From: Lamellibrachia columna
Taxonomy: Eukaryota > Annelida > Polychaeta > Sabellida > Siboglinidae
Assembly (NCBI GenBank): GCA_963662155.1
Contig: OY759269.1
Location: 19,378,864 to 19,442,863, forward strand
Length of the DNA: 64,000 nucleotides
Reading direction: 5' to 3'
A program made the translations under genes and the position numbers. Each line of letters opens with the position of its first letter. Position 1 is the first letter of the stretch. The notes beneath the pieces are model-generated. The model made no database searches. It was not told the DNA's origin and saw nothing but the letters and a program-made list of their open reading frames with translations. Positions 27,258-41,300 of this stretch are shown one piece after another.

Positions 27258-28590
27258 TCAGTCTACAAGTGCATATGCACTATGCAGGCGGATATTCTGA
27301 GGGGTACAAACTGTGACCATATTACTGGTTGTACCAGTAACAAGCATCGATTGTATTTTGATTTAGAGATACCGCACTTGCAACGAAGTAATGTGAACGT
27401 AAGCCACTCTACATATATCTGTACATTATGAATGTATGCACTTGAAAAATGATAACTACAATATAAAGCATGATGTTCCTCAGTCGGATTTACGTATTCT
27501 CCTTTAGTGTGTCAGTTCGCGAACGCGCAGAAGCCGTATAGATCCAGTTAGTTATGGCCGCGACAGCTGAATCGATAACGTTGACCCGCTAATTCAATTA
27601 TTTCAAACGTGTTGTGTTTGACGTATTTGGCATGTGTTCATAATGCATAGCTGTCGAAGTAGCTGATCAATCGTAGGCAGTGATTATGAACTTTTATTGT
27701 ATTGAAAAAGTTATGGTGCACAAACGCAACAAATGTTATTGAAAGCATCTGCTTTTATTGTCATGATCGATGAAAATGCCGTGAAATAAGCTCCCGTCCC
27801 TACTAAGTGGGGCATCATTTAATGCTACCATATGTTTTTACGTAAGACAACTTCATCTCATGTAGCCTTAATGGGTACTGTTCAGCCTTGTTGTCTTGTT
27901 ATCCAGATTATGTTCTCAGTGTAATTGTAAATAATAAAAAAATGTCTTACGATCATTATTATTAAGACAAATCATATAGGCAGTCCCTTTCAAATTAAAT
28001 ACATTATTGAGCTGATGTTGTGTTATAATGATGGCATTCGCATTAACATTGCAATGTGTAAAGTCAGGTTTCAAAACTTCCTCTTCTTAGAATTAGATGT
28101 CTACTCCATTAACAATGTCGCTTGCAGCCAACCGTGCAAATTAATCTGTTCCAACCCATATTGTTGGAAAAGTGGTGCAAATTCGTCGTACTTGCAAACA
28201 CGAACCGTGCAATTATTGTCACTTAGCACAAAGGTTCATTGCGATGACGTCAACAATAGTTCCGTCGTCACCGCACTTGCAATGGCGCAGATGTTTAAAC
28301 ATTTAATCTGCACATCAATGTATGTTATGACAGGAGTGATATGATAAATGTTCACGCATGCGCGAAGGTTGTGAACGCATATCTTATGTGTAGCCCTCTG
28401 CCAGCTAATTTATCTACACATATTTATAAGGAGGTGCTCTTCGTTTGTGATGTGGCAGAAGGAGTGTTTTAGTGGGGTAAGCGCCTTTCGCGTGACATCC
28501 AGAACATGTTCGTGTTACTGAGTCCGGGCCGAATTAATGTTTCGATCCACAACTAGATGTGCGCAAAGATCAATGGTTGTTTTCGATTGG

Positions 28591-28875
28591 GTATCATTGT
28601 TCTCAATGGGTGTCATTGTTCTCGATGGGTGTCATTGTTCTTGTGGTCACCATTGTTCTCGATGGGTGTCATTATTCTTGTGGTTGTCTTTGTTCTCGAT
28701 CGATGTCATTGTTCTCAATGGGTGTCATTGTTCTCGATGGGTGTCATTGTTCTTGTGGTCACCATTGTTCTCGATGGGTGTCATTATTCTTGTGGTTGTC
28801 TTTGTTCTCGATCGATGTCATTGTTCTCGATGGGTGGCATTGTTCTCGATGGATGTCATTGTTCTTGTAGTTGCC
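28591..28875. repeat. 18/19-bp minisatellite, ~15 copies (unit 2)
   Basis: Same unit as 17564-18606 but about a quarter of the length. It includes an internal ~114-bp higher-order repeat (CATTGTTCTTGTGGTCACC occurs twice). Confidence 0.95.
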
Positions 28876-29010
28876 GGTACTGTACTGTATCTATTGATTA
28901 TATAAGTTCTTTCAGTGTGAATGTTTAAAAGAAATTTGATAAATATCTAAGAAGGGCAAGTTACACTTCGATGAGTAATGACGCAGCATAATCGATAAGC
29001 CAATGGCTTC

Positions 29011-30226
29011 GTTGTCCACTTGTCACATGACTGTTTTATTGTCCACTTGTCACCTGGCTGTTTTGTTGTCCACTTGTCACCTGGCTGTTTTGTTGTCCAC
29101 TTGTCACCTGGCCGTTTTCTTGTCCACTTGTCACCTGGCTCTTTTGTTGTCCACTTGTTACCTGGCTGTTTTGTTGTCCACTTGTCACCTGGCTGTTTTG
29201 TTGTCCACTTGTTACCTGGCTGTTTTGTTGTCCACTTGTCACCTGGCTGTTTTGTTGTCCACTTGTTACCTGGCTGTTTTGTTGTCCACTTGTTACCTGG
29301 CTGTTTTGTTGTCCACTTGTCACCTGGCTGTATTGTTGTCCACTTGTCACCTGGCTGTTTTGTTGTCCACTTGTCACCTAGCTGTTTTGTTGTCCACTTG
29401 TTACCTGGCTGTTTTGTTGTCCACTTATCACCTGGCTGTTTTGTTGTCCACTTGTCACATGACTGTTTTGTTGTCCACTTGTTACCTGGCTGTTTTGTTG
29501 TCCACTTATCACCTGGCTGTTTTGTTGTCCACTTGCCAGCTGGCTGTTTTGTTGTCCACTTGCCACCTGGCCGTTTTGTTGTCCACTTGTCACCTGGCTC
29601 TTTTGTTGTCCACTTGTTACCTGGCTGTTTTGTTGTCCACTTGCCACCTGGCTGTTTTGTTGTCCACTTGTTACCTGGCTGTTTTGTTGTCCACTTGTCA
29701 CTTGGCTGTTTTGTTGTCCACTTGTTACGTGGCTGTTTTGTTGTCCACTTGTCACCTGGCTGTATTGTTGTCCACTTGTCACCTGGCTGTTTTGTTGTCC
29801 ACTTGTCACCTGGCTGTTTTGTTGTCCACTTGTTACCTGGCTGTTTTGTTGTCCACTTGCCAGCTGGCTGTTTTGTTGTCCACTTGCCACCTGCCTGTTT
29901 TGTTGTCCACTTGTCACCTGGCTGTATTGTTGTCCACTTGTCACCTGCCTGTTTTGTTGTCCACTTGCCACCTGGCCGTTTTGTTGTCCACTTGTCACCT
30001 GGCTGTTTTGTTGTCCACTTGCCACCTGGCCGTTTTGTTGTCCACTTGCCACCTGGCTGTTTTGTTGTCCACTTGCCACCTGGCCGTTTTGTTGTCCACT
30101 TGCCACCTGGCTGTTTTGTTGTCCACTTGCCACCTGGCTGTATTGTTGTCCAGTTGTCACCTGGCTGTATTGTTGTCCACTTGTCACCTGCCTGTTTTGT
30201 TGTCCACTTGTCACCTGGCTGTTTTG
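29011..30226. repeat. 27-bp minisatellite, ~45 copies (unit 2)
   Basis: Same 27-bp unit as 18741-19146, three times as many copies. Four frames stay open for more than 270 codons: two on plus (420 and 419 aa) and two on minus (430 and 278 aa). That follows from a stop-free unit whose length is a multiple of three. Variable sites in the unit are mainly T/C at three positions. Confidence 0.95.
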
Positions 30227-30780
30227 CTTTGGATAACAATCTTGTTAAATCTTCTCTTCCGATAGTGTTTGTGTTTTAGCTTAGAAAGACTAGCTGCTAC
30301 CATACTGCCTTGCGTGTCGAAATATGGGTTCAGCCGCAGGGAACCTTGAGTCAAGGAAGACGTTGTAGGCTCAGTATTACGCATGTCGAATGTACTGACT
30401 ATTATATAGAGCCCAAATTTATTTGTGATGTCATACGTCAAAATGTGCCAAACAATGCTGACACGCTAAGGTCAACTTCAACAATTTTGCCTTTTCGATA
30501 TGAATTGGACGTGTGCTGTTGATTGTACACAATCGATTTTAACATCGAAAAGCTGCAATGACGGCGTTGCTATGAAGTCAAAGGCGTTCATTAGCGCCTT
30601 TATCCGATAGCAGTTGTCCGTGCTAATTGATCAGGTATAGCAATCGATAGCAATCGACCGACTCACCGGTCAGTTTTCCCAGTCGATGCCCAGCTGCAAA
30701 GGGTGCGCTTCTGAAGAAACACTGTATCGATCTACAGTGACCGCAGTACTGTATTTTTTACAGTTCGATCACATCCTGAT

Positions 30781-32919
30781 ATGAAACGTCTTCGGAAAAT
30801 GCATCTGCTAACGTTTCTCTTGATTCTGGAAGCGGCAATTGCTGATCATACTCACTGCCTACTGGATATGTTGAGGGCGTACACTCCTCCGATGAAGACG
30901 TGTTACCCTCACCAGAGAAACGAATACGAACAGATTACAACAGGAGAGTCACCAGGTCCGTTATGTGTGGCTGTCCTAACTGGCTACCCGGAAGTGGACA
31001 ACAGATTCCACTTATTGCGCAGACTCCTGCGCAGTCTCGTCGACGACTTCCGCATACCGCAGTCACACCTACACGTCTTCTGTCAAGGCAAGTGCATGGA
31101 GGCGTTGAACGGTAGTTTTCCAGCCACCTACCACCATCTCAACAACGCCGTCAACAGATCATCCTATCGCGGCTTCGTCATATCGGAGAACTATCGTCTG
31201 CTACTAGCTGAGGTGTTTGGTGGGACGTTGCGCTACAACTATTGCGCCATACTGGAAGACGACCTCCTATTATCGTCCGACGCGCTAAACTACTTGCGCG
31301 CTGGTCGGACACTGATGGCGTCCGATGAGACGGTGTTTACCGTCTCGCTTTACAACGACAACGCGTACCCGTGGTGCGCCAGTGACCGGGGCTTCTTCCA
31401 TCGCGTCGACCACTTCTCCGGTCTTGGGTTCCTCATGAGCAGAGCCCTCTACCGATCACACGTGCTTCCGGCGTGGACAGACACACGCGTTTGGGACAAC
31501 CTCTTTCAGGTTCGTGCGCCTTGTTTCAGTTCATTACATGGTTAACTAGCGTAGGAATACACCACACGTCATGTGTATTGTACTATATTCACACACGCGT
31601 GCGCGCGCGCGCGCGCGCATACACACAACACACACATACTCTCTCTCACACACACTCTTCCTCTCTCTCTCATATACACGCACGAAAACACACACACACC
31701 CACTGACCCACACCCCCTCCACACACACACGCACAGACACGCACAGACACACACAAACACACACCTACACTTTTATCAGCTTTCCATTGTTAGTGCCCAA
31801 GGCGTAGGCATTGAAGTGCTGTGTATAACTGTTACCGTGTGACGGTCTTATAAGAGCTGGTTTGTCAACATAATTATCCAGCCTTTCTTCAAGCAAGGTT
31901 TTTTTTACAATCCAAAACCTACTTCGGACAGAACAATGTCCAAAACCTATCAAAGCCCCGTTTGTACGCCAAAAACTGACAAAATGTGTCAAAAACACCG
32001 GCTATACATTTACCTTTGTGCATGCGAGTGTTAATACTCATCTGATTGTGGTCATAAATGAAATTATTTGAACCATTATTCATTTCAGCTGATCGTTTCA
32101 CAGCATAACATGGTGTCCGTTCAACCGGAAGTGAACCGAGTGCTCCACGCGATCAATCTGCACGTGACATCATTACAGGCGCCGTGGCTGTCCTACAACA
32201 AATACGAATCGCAGGCTGTGAACACAGAAACCAAAGGCTCGTTTCCGTACGATCTGGCGTCGCTGCGTAAAGACAATTACGATAAATTCATAGCGGACTA
32301 CATCAGACACGCGATCTTGATCGAGTACATTGAAGACGCAGATTTCTTTAATTCATCCGACAAACTCGTGCACAGTTCTGCGGACATCGGCGGTCTGATG
32401 ACGTCACACCACTTGGCAGGCATCGGATTGGGGAACGTCGTCCGTGGCAGCTATAGCAACACTGTTTTTCTGCGTGTCTACGGCGTCCAGACGCTCGTGG
32501 TGGAGCAGGATTCAGTGTTCTTCTCCCTCGTTTCCGCTAAGCCGTTATGGCGCCTGAACGAATATGTCGTCGACAGCTCCCTCTCGCGGCATCACCTCGG
32601 TCCACTGTACGAGTTGCAGCGTCGTTACGTCATCGCGTTATCGGTGCCGGACATGGCCGAGTCATGCGCATCGGTATGTGGGAGGCGCAGCAGATCCTGC
32701 AATGTGACCGGACTGTGGCTACTCGTCACTGACTGTGCCGTCCTCCGGACTCTGGTCAAGGAGTGTAGGTCATGCAGTCAAGACACGTTATCTTCGTCAC
32801 AAATTCGCACACCAGTTGTCGTTGAACATTCGCTCGATTGCCGCATCGGCAGTAAACATTTTCTGAGCTGTCTCGCGCCGTCATCGCCATCTAATAGGTC
32901 GATATGTGCATGTGTCTAG
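30781..32919 (+). CDS. GT13 (GnT-I/POMGnT1-like) N-acetylglucosaminyltransferase, copy 2
   Basis: Exons 30781-31509 and 32089-32919, phase 0 intron, 519 aa, intact. I count about 15 amino-acid differences from copy 1 (about 97% identity), six of them in the first ~50 residues (for example H4L and changes around LRAYTPPMKTC). The EDD metal motif (ILEDDLLL), the NDNAYPWC block, FSGLGFLMSR, QPEVNRVLHA and all C-terminal cysteines are retained, so both copies look functional. Changes in the catalytic half are LLAEVFGGT (F-to-L and D-to-G) and SDRGFFHR. Start: the first ATG after the upstream frameshift relative to copy 1. The role is inferred from the family: beta-1,2-GlcNAc transfer to mannose in the secretory pathway. 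The acceptor is unknown. Confidence 0.85.
31510..32088 (+). other. GT13 copy 2 intron
   Basis: Donor CAG|GTTCGT and acceptor ATTTCAG as in copy 1, with a much shorter CA/CG microsatellite (31591-31770). The rest matches the copy 1 intron. Confidence 0.9.
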
Positions 32920-33745
32920 CCAATGACAATTTGCCTTATACGGGAGATGTGTGCATATTATGCTTTATGCCATTAACATATGCTCCCATTCTGATTGTAA
33001 AACAATCGCTTGATTATCATTTACCCGTCAGATAGTACCATCATCTGTTTATAAATAATGATTACTTTATTCCTTCCAGGTGGCGCACTGGTATTCTCTC
33101 TCGACTCAACTGTTAGTTGCTCTAAGTGGTTTTTAAAAGTTTGAGATTTAGTTTGGTAGTTGTATTTGGCAAATATGCGTGCTAAGCAGACGCTGTAGGT
33201 CTATATAGGTGAGAGCTTTTTAAAGAACACACTAGCATTAAGGATGAAGGTCATTAAGTCAACATGGGTGTGACCTACTAGTTATTGTGACTAATCTAGT
33301 AAATAATACCAAGGTAATGAAAATGTACCAAATTAGCTATTGTTTGGATTTCAGCAAAAAAACAAATCTCATTGTCATAATAGTGTAATGTAATGGATTC
33401 ATTAATTAATCGCCAGTGCGTCTTTAAAAGTACTACATGTAAGTACATCTAAGTACAGTGGCTGAAAAATTAATGTTTTCGGTCATTAGTGCTAAACGAT
33501 AGAATGTTTTTTTGGGGGAAACTGGAGAGTCGACAAAAATAAGCGACTGATGCGACCGTTTCAGTTACAAAATGAAGAAAACTACCGGCTAGAAAGATTG
33601 ACAAATATTTTATAAATATGAAGTTTCGAAACCTGAACTAAGTCAGGAATGATTTTGGGACTAAATAGTGTTGTTCTGAAAGTGATGACACTTTGTGACG
33701 TAGGACATAATGTGATGTAGAGGACGAGCCGTGACATATATGTAT
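32920..33745. other. GT13 copy 2 downstream region
   Basis: Homologous to 22269-23105 with small indels. It carries the left inverted repeat arm (about 33160-33350). No gene seen. Confidence 0.6.
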
Positions 33746-35016
33746 TAGTGCCCTGCGCGGGCCTAGAATTTTATCCCAAGCCCGGCCCGCAATTAGCAGT
33801 TAGAGTCCAGGCCCGCAATAATTTTTCAAGCCCGGCCTAGGCCCGCAAACTAGAATTTAGGTCCAAGCCCGACCCAGACCGTGAATGTTTGGCCCAGGCC
33901 CGGCCCGGCCCGCAAGTTTCAGGCCCGGCCCATGCCCGCGGTCCGCAAGCCCGCGGCCCGCTAAATTTAGAGAAGATAAACCTATAATCTTATAACAAAG
34001 ATGAAAAACAAATAAACTGTAAAACAGACTTATTGTTTTATTAAATAAAAAAGGTCCATAGTGTGCTGGATGAGTTCTAAAAATTCAGCACCACCAACTT
34101 CTTCAAACTTACGAATATCCTGACGAAAAATAAAGAAAAACTTCTTAGTGTTATTACTATTAAATATGGTAACATTTGTTATATTTGGCTTTAATGTATT
34201 GGTTTATTGTTAGGGTAGGATATTTGTTTATCTAACCCTGACTTAACCCATATGCAAGCCACAATCCCAATTTATATTGTTAATTGAATTAGCTCAACTA
34301 AGTTAGCATAATTTAATATGATATTTCAATTAAATGTCACCCACTGGCACTGACACCCAGTGGCATTTCCAGCAGGCCTGCAGTCACTAGCCTGAGACAG
34401 ACATGTTCAGACATGTGTGAATTAGTACAAGTGTGAATGAATTAGGACTGGGGAGAAATACCAATTACCAACTGGGTTTGGTACTGGGTAGTGGGCTAGT
34501 GGCCTAGTGTGCACTTGGCAGTGGGCAGGTCTTTCAGGTGGGCAATGTTTGGAGGGAAGACCTAGACAATAGAATGTCCACTGGTAGGGTCAAAGGGTGA
34601 TAAGTTGATGGTTAATCATGGCTTGATTGCCTCTGCAAATATTTCTAAAGTAAACATTTGGGGCTGGCTACTTCCAGCCAAGTGAACTTATAGGGTCATT
34701 ATATTCCATGCAAGATCTCAATTTGCAACTATATAATACTAAAGAAATAATTTTAAGCATTCATTAAACGGAATTACAATTTATAATCAGTTTTTATTTA
34801 AAAAAATAAAGTAATAATCGGTGTTTTGTATGAATTTTTTTATTATGTCCAGGCCCAACCCAGGCCCGGCCCGGCCCGCTCACACTAGGCCCAAGCCCGG
34901 CCCAAGCCCGATGTGTTTAAATTGTTTTCAGCCCAGGCCCGGCCCGGGCCCGCAGTATGTAGGCCCAGGCCCGGGCTGCGGGCCGGGCCGGGCTTTTGGT
35001 CCAAGCCAGGGCACTA
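33746..35016. mobile_element. hAT-type non-autonomous DNA transposon
   Basis: 1271 bp with perfect 10-bp terminal inverted repeats TAGTGCCCTG/CAGGGCACTA and an exact 8-bp target-site duplication ATATGTAT (33738-33745 and 35017-35024). Unit 1 keeps the empty site with a single ATATGTAT (about 23099). 8-bp duplications and TAGTG-type ends are diagnostic of the hAT superfamily. Both ends are dense in GCCCGGCCC repeats arranged as subterminal inverted repeats, while the core is AT-rich. There is no transposase ORF, so it depends on an autonomous relative. Confidence 0.9.
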
Positions 35017-38000
35017 ATATGTATACATGCCCGTCTGTACATATGATACACATGCGAGCGCGTGTTTGTGTGCGCGTGCGTGCGTGCGTGCGATGCATGT
35101 AGTCTTATCATTCAATCGGCTGTATTATTTATAGTTTTTTTTCAACGATTTAAAAACACAACGTCCTTTACGTCACCATTAGTGTGACGTATAAGACCGT
35201 GATGTAAAGGACCACTTTTGCATTCATGACAAATTATTGTCACCTTTGCAGCCAAGAAGAATTATCTATCAACAAACCATATTCGTGAATAATATGTAGC
35301 GTTCGTAGAAGACATAGAATAAACATACGCAGAATTGCAGAAAATATCGATATTGTGTGGAACAAGTGCACCGTATCTAGTATTAACTTTCAATATGACA
35401 CATAAAAGAGACAGCCTAAGTCTGGGTACTCCGTCTGATGAAATCGAGGAAATTTAGTACAGCTGAGTTACATTGCATATGAAATTCATTTGTAAGTTAC
35501 ACGAATGACTATCATCCTTTAAGACATTGAAGAAAACATTGTGGAAATATTCAATTCATGGATATATTGCAATCTAAACATGAGGGACACAAAACTCTGC
35601 GTTACTCTATGTTCACCCATATCTAAATAAATATCCATGTCTATTAAATTACACATCATTACTATCATGCAGTCTGAGTAAAATTGGTTATGCATGTACT
35701 GCCGTGAAATCGTGATCTCAGTCTAAATGTCGTACAGTCAATCGCCTTATGAATAGCGTTATGAATTTCTGTTCCACACTCGCCAACAGTGGCGCCAATC
35801 AGCATAACAAGGGGTCATCCGTACCACAGTGTAACATTGCATTGGTGGTCATGCTAACGTTTTGGCTGGTTATAAGAAACCTGGACCATCAACAATTTAG
35901 AAACATTTTTACAGTAACTGTCATCATCTCATTGACTTGTTGACCACGTTTTGTCAAAACCACGTACCTGCAGCTCTTTTTAAACGCCCCCACGTGCGAA
36001 GCCCGTCAATGAATATGCATGTATTCATGCACCCACGTGTCCCATAGCAGAACAATTCCCATAAATCCTTCTGCCTGTTAAACTCTCAAAAATGCAAGCA
36101 AACCTGTGAATATGCATGCTCAATTGCACTTATGTCACATCATATGAATTGCTTAATTTCACATACCACACTTTAATACGTAGTACATTCAATAAACATT
36201 AAATTGCACTGTAGTCTGACCTCTCAAGTGAAATGGTGAGTGGCGCCGCTGGTGGGGAGTTTGTGTCCGTTCTAGTAGTGACACAAATTATCCGACAGAA
36301 GGTGCTGTTTTGTTATAACGGGTGGAGTCATACCGATAACAATAGGTGCTATATTTTTACCGTGTGCCAGAACGTGTGTTTTGTTGTTCGAAGAGTTTCG
36401 TCAAATCGACGAGCAGGTGGGTAATAAGGGGAGGACATTGCTTAGCACAGATGGCACCCATTATTCAACGAACGAATGCGTCGTATGGCATATCACCACC
36501 ATCGCCGATACTTTACTGCGAGGTTGTATCGGTCATAAATTATTGAATACAGAATAGGCTAGACACGAACAGGCCTACATGTAGTAGCAATGCTGGAGCT
36601 CGTTAGGCGGCGCTAGTAGTGCTGCGATCGGCAAGTCGACCAAAACGTGTACCTACTAGTACCCACAGAGGCCCGTTTATAGGGGGTGCCTTTAACGGTC
36701 CATAGCAGCTGACATAGATCACCTATAATAAAAATGTGCATATGCCTGTAAATAACTGTAAAACTGAATAAACGTACTTTATTTTTTTAGGTAAAAGTAT
36801 TTTGTTTTTTAAGGTGAAAATTTCATGATTCTCGCAAATCCAGGATTCAACTTGATTCACGGAAAAAAACAATTGTATGTCTTTCACTGATCACTTAGTA
36901 ACACAAAAATAACTGTGTCTTTAAAGTGCTCTAACATGAAAACTAATTAACATACAGCCATACAACTGATACCATGATGTATCTTAATAATATACCTTAC
37001 CAATGATGTATGACACTTTGCAATAACTTAATTATCTCAAAATGGTCCAGCATTGCTACATGTAGCTATGGTCGACACTGCCTAACAAGTTCCGGCATTG
37101 CTACTACATGACATCTCGACTCTAGTCTCGCTTATCTGACTCGCCTTTTCGCTCGCCTTTGACTTCGTAAATTCGCCGAGAAGAGAACCTGGCATTAGTG
37201 ACAGAGGCGTGGTCTCGTAGTTACCCTCTGTCATTACTCCATTTTGTGTATTCATTCCCGTGAGGCGCCAGCAGATTATCAAGATTCTACACAAACATTT
37301 TTTTTGCTTAATTTAACTTTTCAGTTTGACAGGTCAGTTGTATCAATATAACCACATTTTAAAGTTAATTCGAATTGCATCAGGGTGCATACATAATTTC
37401 CTTCACAATGAAAAGTACACTTTGTATCCTGGTGATGATGTGTGAGACAGACAGTGGCGCCACAGCACGGAGAGCTTGAATAATAATTCACTCCTTGTTG
37501 GCATTGGGCTGCGCAGCCATGTTTTGCTGTTTCCCAAACCTACCTAAATTGCCTTTCTATTTGTCATGATGAGGGGCATGCACCTCTCTGAAACAAATTG
37601 TGCAGAGGCAGAGTGAAGGTGGTTCTCTGGGTGTTGTTACTCGAGCTGGTTTTCACGTAAATACTGGGTTAGTGTTCATGATTAAATAAGCTGACAATGT
37701 CTATATAAATTCCAGTGACGCATGCTCAGTCCTGCCACTGGCAAGTTGCAACATTGACTGGAGTAATATCAACTACATGTACGCCCTATATTAGTAGGTT
37801 TGTTGAAATCATATATCACGAATAACTATGACTACCGCATTTCCAATATTGCTAATATCACGAATAACTATGACTACCGCATTTCCAATATTGCTATAAA
37901 CCAGACAATTTAACTATAGCTAATTTGGTACATTTTCATTACCTTGGTATTATTTGCTAGATTAGTCACAATAACTAGTAGTTCACACCCATGTTGACTT

Positions 38001-38170
38001 AATGACCTTCATCTTTAGTGCTAGTGTGTTCTTTAAAAAGCTCTCACCTATATAGACCTACAGCGTCTGCTTAGCATGCATATTTGTCAAATGCGTATAT
38101 CAGTGTACAAGTGCATATGCAGGCTGATATTCTGAGGGGTACAAACTGTGACCATATTACTGGTTGCACC
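35017..38170. other. Rest of unit 2 up to the TYW1 promoter side
   Basis: Homologous to 23107-27335 without the TA-flanked insertion and with several deletions. An extra ~230 bp at about 35082-35320 is not in unit 1. It includes the right inverted repeat arm (about 37918-38100). No coding sequence recognised. Confidence 0.6.
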
Positions 38171-38354
38171 CCAACTCAGAGTGTCTGAGACAGTCTGACC
38201 AAACAGAATCAAATGCCTTTGATTGGTGAATACCATGGAGATGCTTGCAGAGCTACCCAGTGGGAATAATAGCTTAAATATATCGGTTGTATGTTTTTGT
38301 TCTAATCAACTATATCACAGGGCCTTCGTCATTCACTGTTATTTCCTTGTAGGG

Positions 38355-41300
38355 ATGACGAACTTCATGTCACCATACATCAACATCTCCAGCTGCATTC
38401 TGGGTGTCGCTGGTGTAGCCCTCTGTTGGCTGTTGTTGCAGAATCGTAAGAAGGTGCAGATTAATATTAAGGTACAGTGTTGGCAGAACTAGTTTTACAA
38501 TTCAACTTCTACAGTTGTCATTCATAATTCTAAAATATGGATTATAAAATTTTGTCATATATGTCAATTTACTTTTAAAGTGGTAACCTCAGATTGAAAT
38601 AATAATAAATATTGGCAGGTGCTAATCCACCCTCTCAGCAAACATTAGTTGTGGACGTGTGGTCACTGCCAGCCACAACATGCCTAACAGTGTTCATTGA
38701 TTCATATATCATATTTAATGGTTATATTCCATTTCTCTTGTTATGTTGTGCTATGAAATGTATTTTGGAAACTATTTTCAATTTAAATACATTTGAACCC
38801 ATATATGAATGCATACACTGAACATTTGAATGCAAATCGCACCTTTGAATGGAATTCAACCCCTAGTTTGGTCCCAAACATAACATTTCGGTTTTTCAAA
38901 TGCCGAATCAGATGCATTTCAAATGCAGACGTAATTGTTGCAACTTGGAATAATTATTATTGTTACATTCTGCACCTGATATACTGTTTTATATTATTGC
39001 TTAATAAGCCTACAGAGTTACTATGACATCATACAAGATGTACTCGTACTCGGGAAAATGTACTCATACTTATATTTGCACTCAGCTTTGAGCAATGTAC
39101 TCGTACTCGGCCATCACCAATGTACTCGTACTCGTACTTTACTCATAAAAATGTACTCGGGTCCCATTTCTGGTTGACATTTTTGTCTACAAATTTGAGG
39201 GTTGTATGTATGTTGGACATGTTCAATTTACAATGTATGAAAAAATACAATGATTTAAAAAATAATTACATTTGTTATTTACAGTATTTTTATAATATTT
39301 GTTACAATTACAACCTTTAGTTTAGGCAATTTTAAAAAAACGTTGTTCTGTCTGTAGAAAGCAGCTATTGGCCTGGACAGACAAAAGTTGCAGAAGCGCC
39401 ACAGACAAGGGAAATATGACAATTCAGCAAAGGAAATTGATGGAGTAAAAATATTCTATGCAACACAGACTGGCACAGCCAAGGTGAGAGGTACCAAAGT
39501 GGTTATCTGACAGTAAAGCTGCAAACACACATGTCCGCTTACGTCATCTGCACCCATCGTTTTGACACAGATCAACTACACGTGTCCACTTCAGTGCAAT
39601 CAGTCTGAGAGCGATTTGTTCGGAAGTGGATGACAGGTGTGATGGGTCAAACGACGGAGAAGATGGAAGTGGACTTGTGTGTTCACTGCTTAAATCTTCA
39701 AAATTACAGAACAATGAACAAAACATTGCCTCTCCTCAGATTTCACGAACAGCAAATACGTCGATTGTGTTATTGTTAATTTTTATATTTAACATTCATG
39801 AAAATATATGTGAATTCTGCAAGCATTAGACAATTATCGCAATCAGTTATATCATATGTTGAAATTCTCATCTCAAACCCGGTGTTTCAAGATCACACAG
39901 GAAAGTAGTAAAGAGGTACAATAATGATAAACTTTGTGACAGAGAGATGAGGCAAGAGTTCCAGGTGAAGATTGGTGGAGCCTTTGAACATCTGTTGTTG
40001 AACAGAACATACTAGTGAAGAAAGCAATAAGAACCCACGAGAGAAAACAACTTGAGGAAAAGATACAAGTTATGGAGGAGGATTTCCATAAAAACAACTC
40101 GCATAAATTGTTTTAAAATGTGCGAGAACTCGGCAACAAGCCATGTAAACACATCATTGCTGCAAAGGATGGTGACGGAAACCTAAAAAACAGCTCCAGA
40201 CGAGGTATTGAAATGCTGGGAAACATACTTTGAGAAATATCTTTAAAGTTTTGAAAGCAAGAAGAGAGAAGATGGCTGAGATGCTCCTGAAAATATGCAA
40301 TGCAGCATGGCATCAGGAAAAGTTACCAACAGATTGGTTCAGAAGTATGATCAACCCATACACAAGAATGGGTGCAAGTTAACCCTGGTCAAACTACTCG
40401 TCAACTAGTACACATATCCAGCTATCAATTTAGTAATAATAGATAACAAAACAAATTAGCAGCACTTCTTATGTTATTTTCCAACTTTATTAGTTTTTTT
40501 TATTTATTGACTTAACATCAACTGTGTCCAAGGCCACAATGGTGCCGCCCATTAATTAAGGTTTGGGACTTTCCTGGCTATTCGCTATTCCATGATATTG
40601 TAGCGCAATAGTTATGAAACTATCACAATGGTACTGCAATAACAGTATAGCTGTCACAATGGTAAAACTCTATCTGATAGTCACTCCTACACGACGCCCA
40701 GTGATGATGGTATTCAATACTATTTTGTTCACCTTGATGTTTTTCCTTCAGCATCTAGCCGAGTCTCTGCATGCGGCGGCTATTAGTAGAGGTCTCAAAA
40801 CTTCCCTGGTTGACCTCAAAGACTATGAGCCGGAGGATAATCTTGCTGAAGAGGTCAGGTTACAATATTTGTAGTGGTTTTGATGGCTATTATATGCCTT
40901 GTTTGTTTATGTCAGTTTCAAATTAAAGATGACGGGTAATTAATATCCTGCATAATTGTTTTCCAATCTTATACTGCATTCTGGCAGACAAAAATGATAT
41001 ACAATGGATTACAACTTTACTGGCTCAATTTGGAAAATAATCAGTGTGCCATTGGCCCCAAGTTGGCTAAATATTTAGGTGAGTTATATATATGAAGTTA
41101 TGTAATGATCTGAAGGATGATAAAGTGATAAGGCATTTATATAAATTTTATGCCAGATCTAATTTGTCAATTTCATAGTTGTTCTGTTAGTTTAAAAACT
41201 ATGTCAGTATGTGTCATGGCAACTGTTGTACAAGTCAACTTTATTTAACGAAAAGGACTTATTTTAAACTTAAAGTTGCCAACAATAACATTCATTGGTA

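Larger units (their letters stand above)
27336..38170 (+). repeat. Tandem duplication, unit 2 (~10.8 kb)
   Basis: Second copy of 16315-27335. It starts AGTAACAAGCATCG and ends GGTTGCACC at 38170. Beyond that the sequence (CCAACTCAGAG) is unique and leads into TYW1. Differences from unit 1 are point changes, array-length changes and clean insertions or deletions. Confidence 0.95.
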
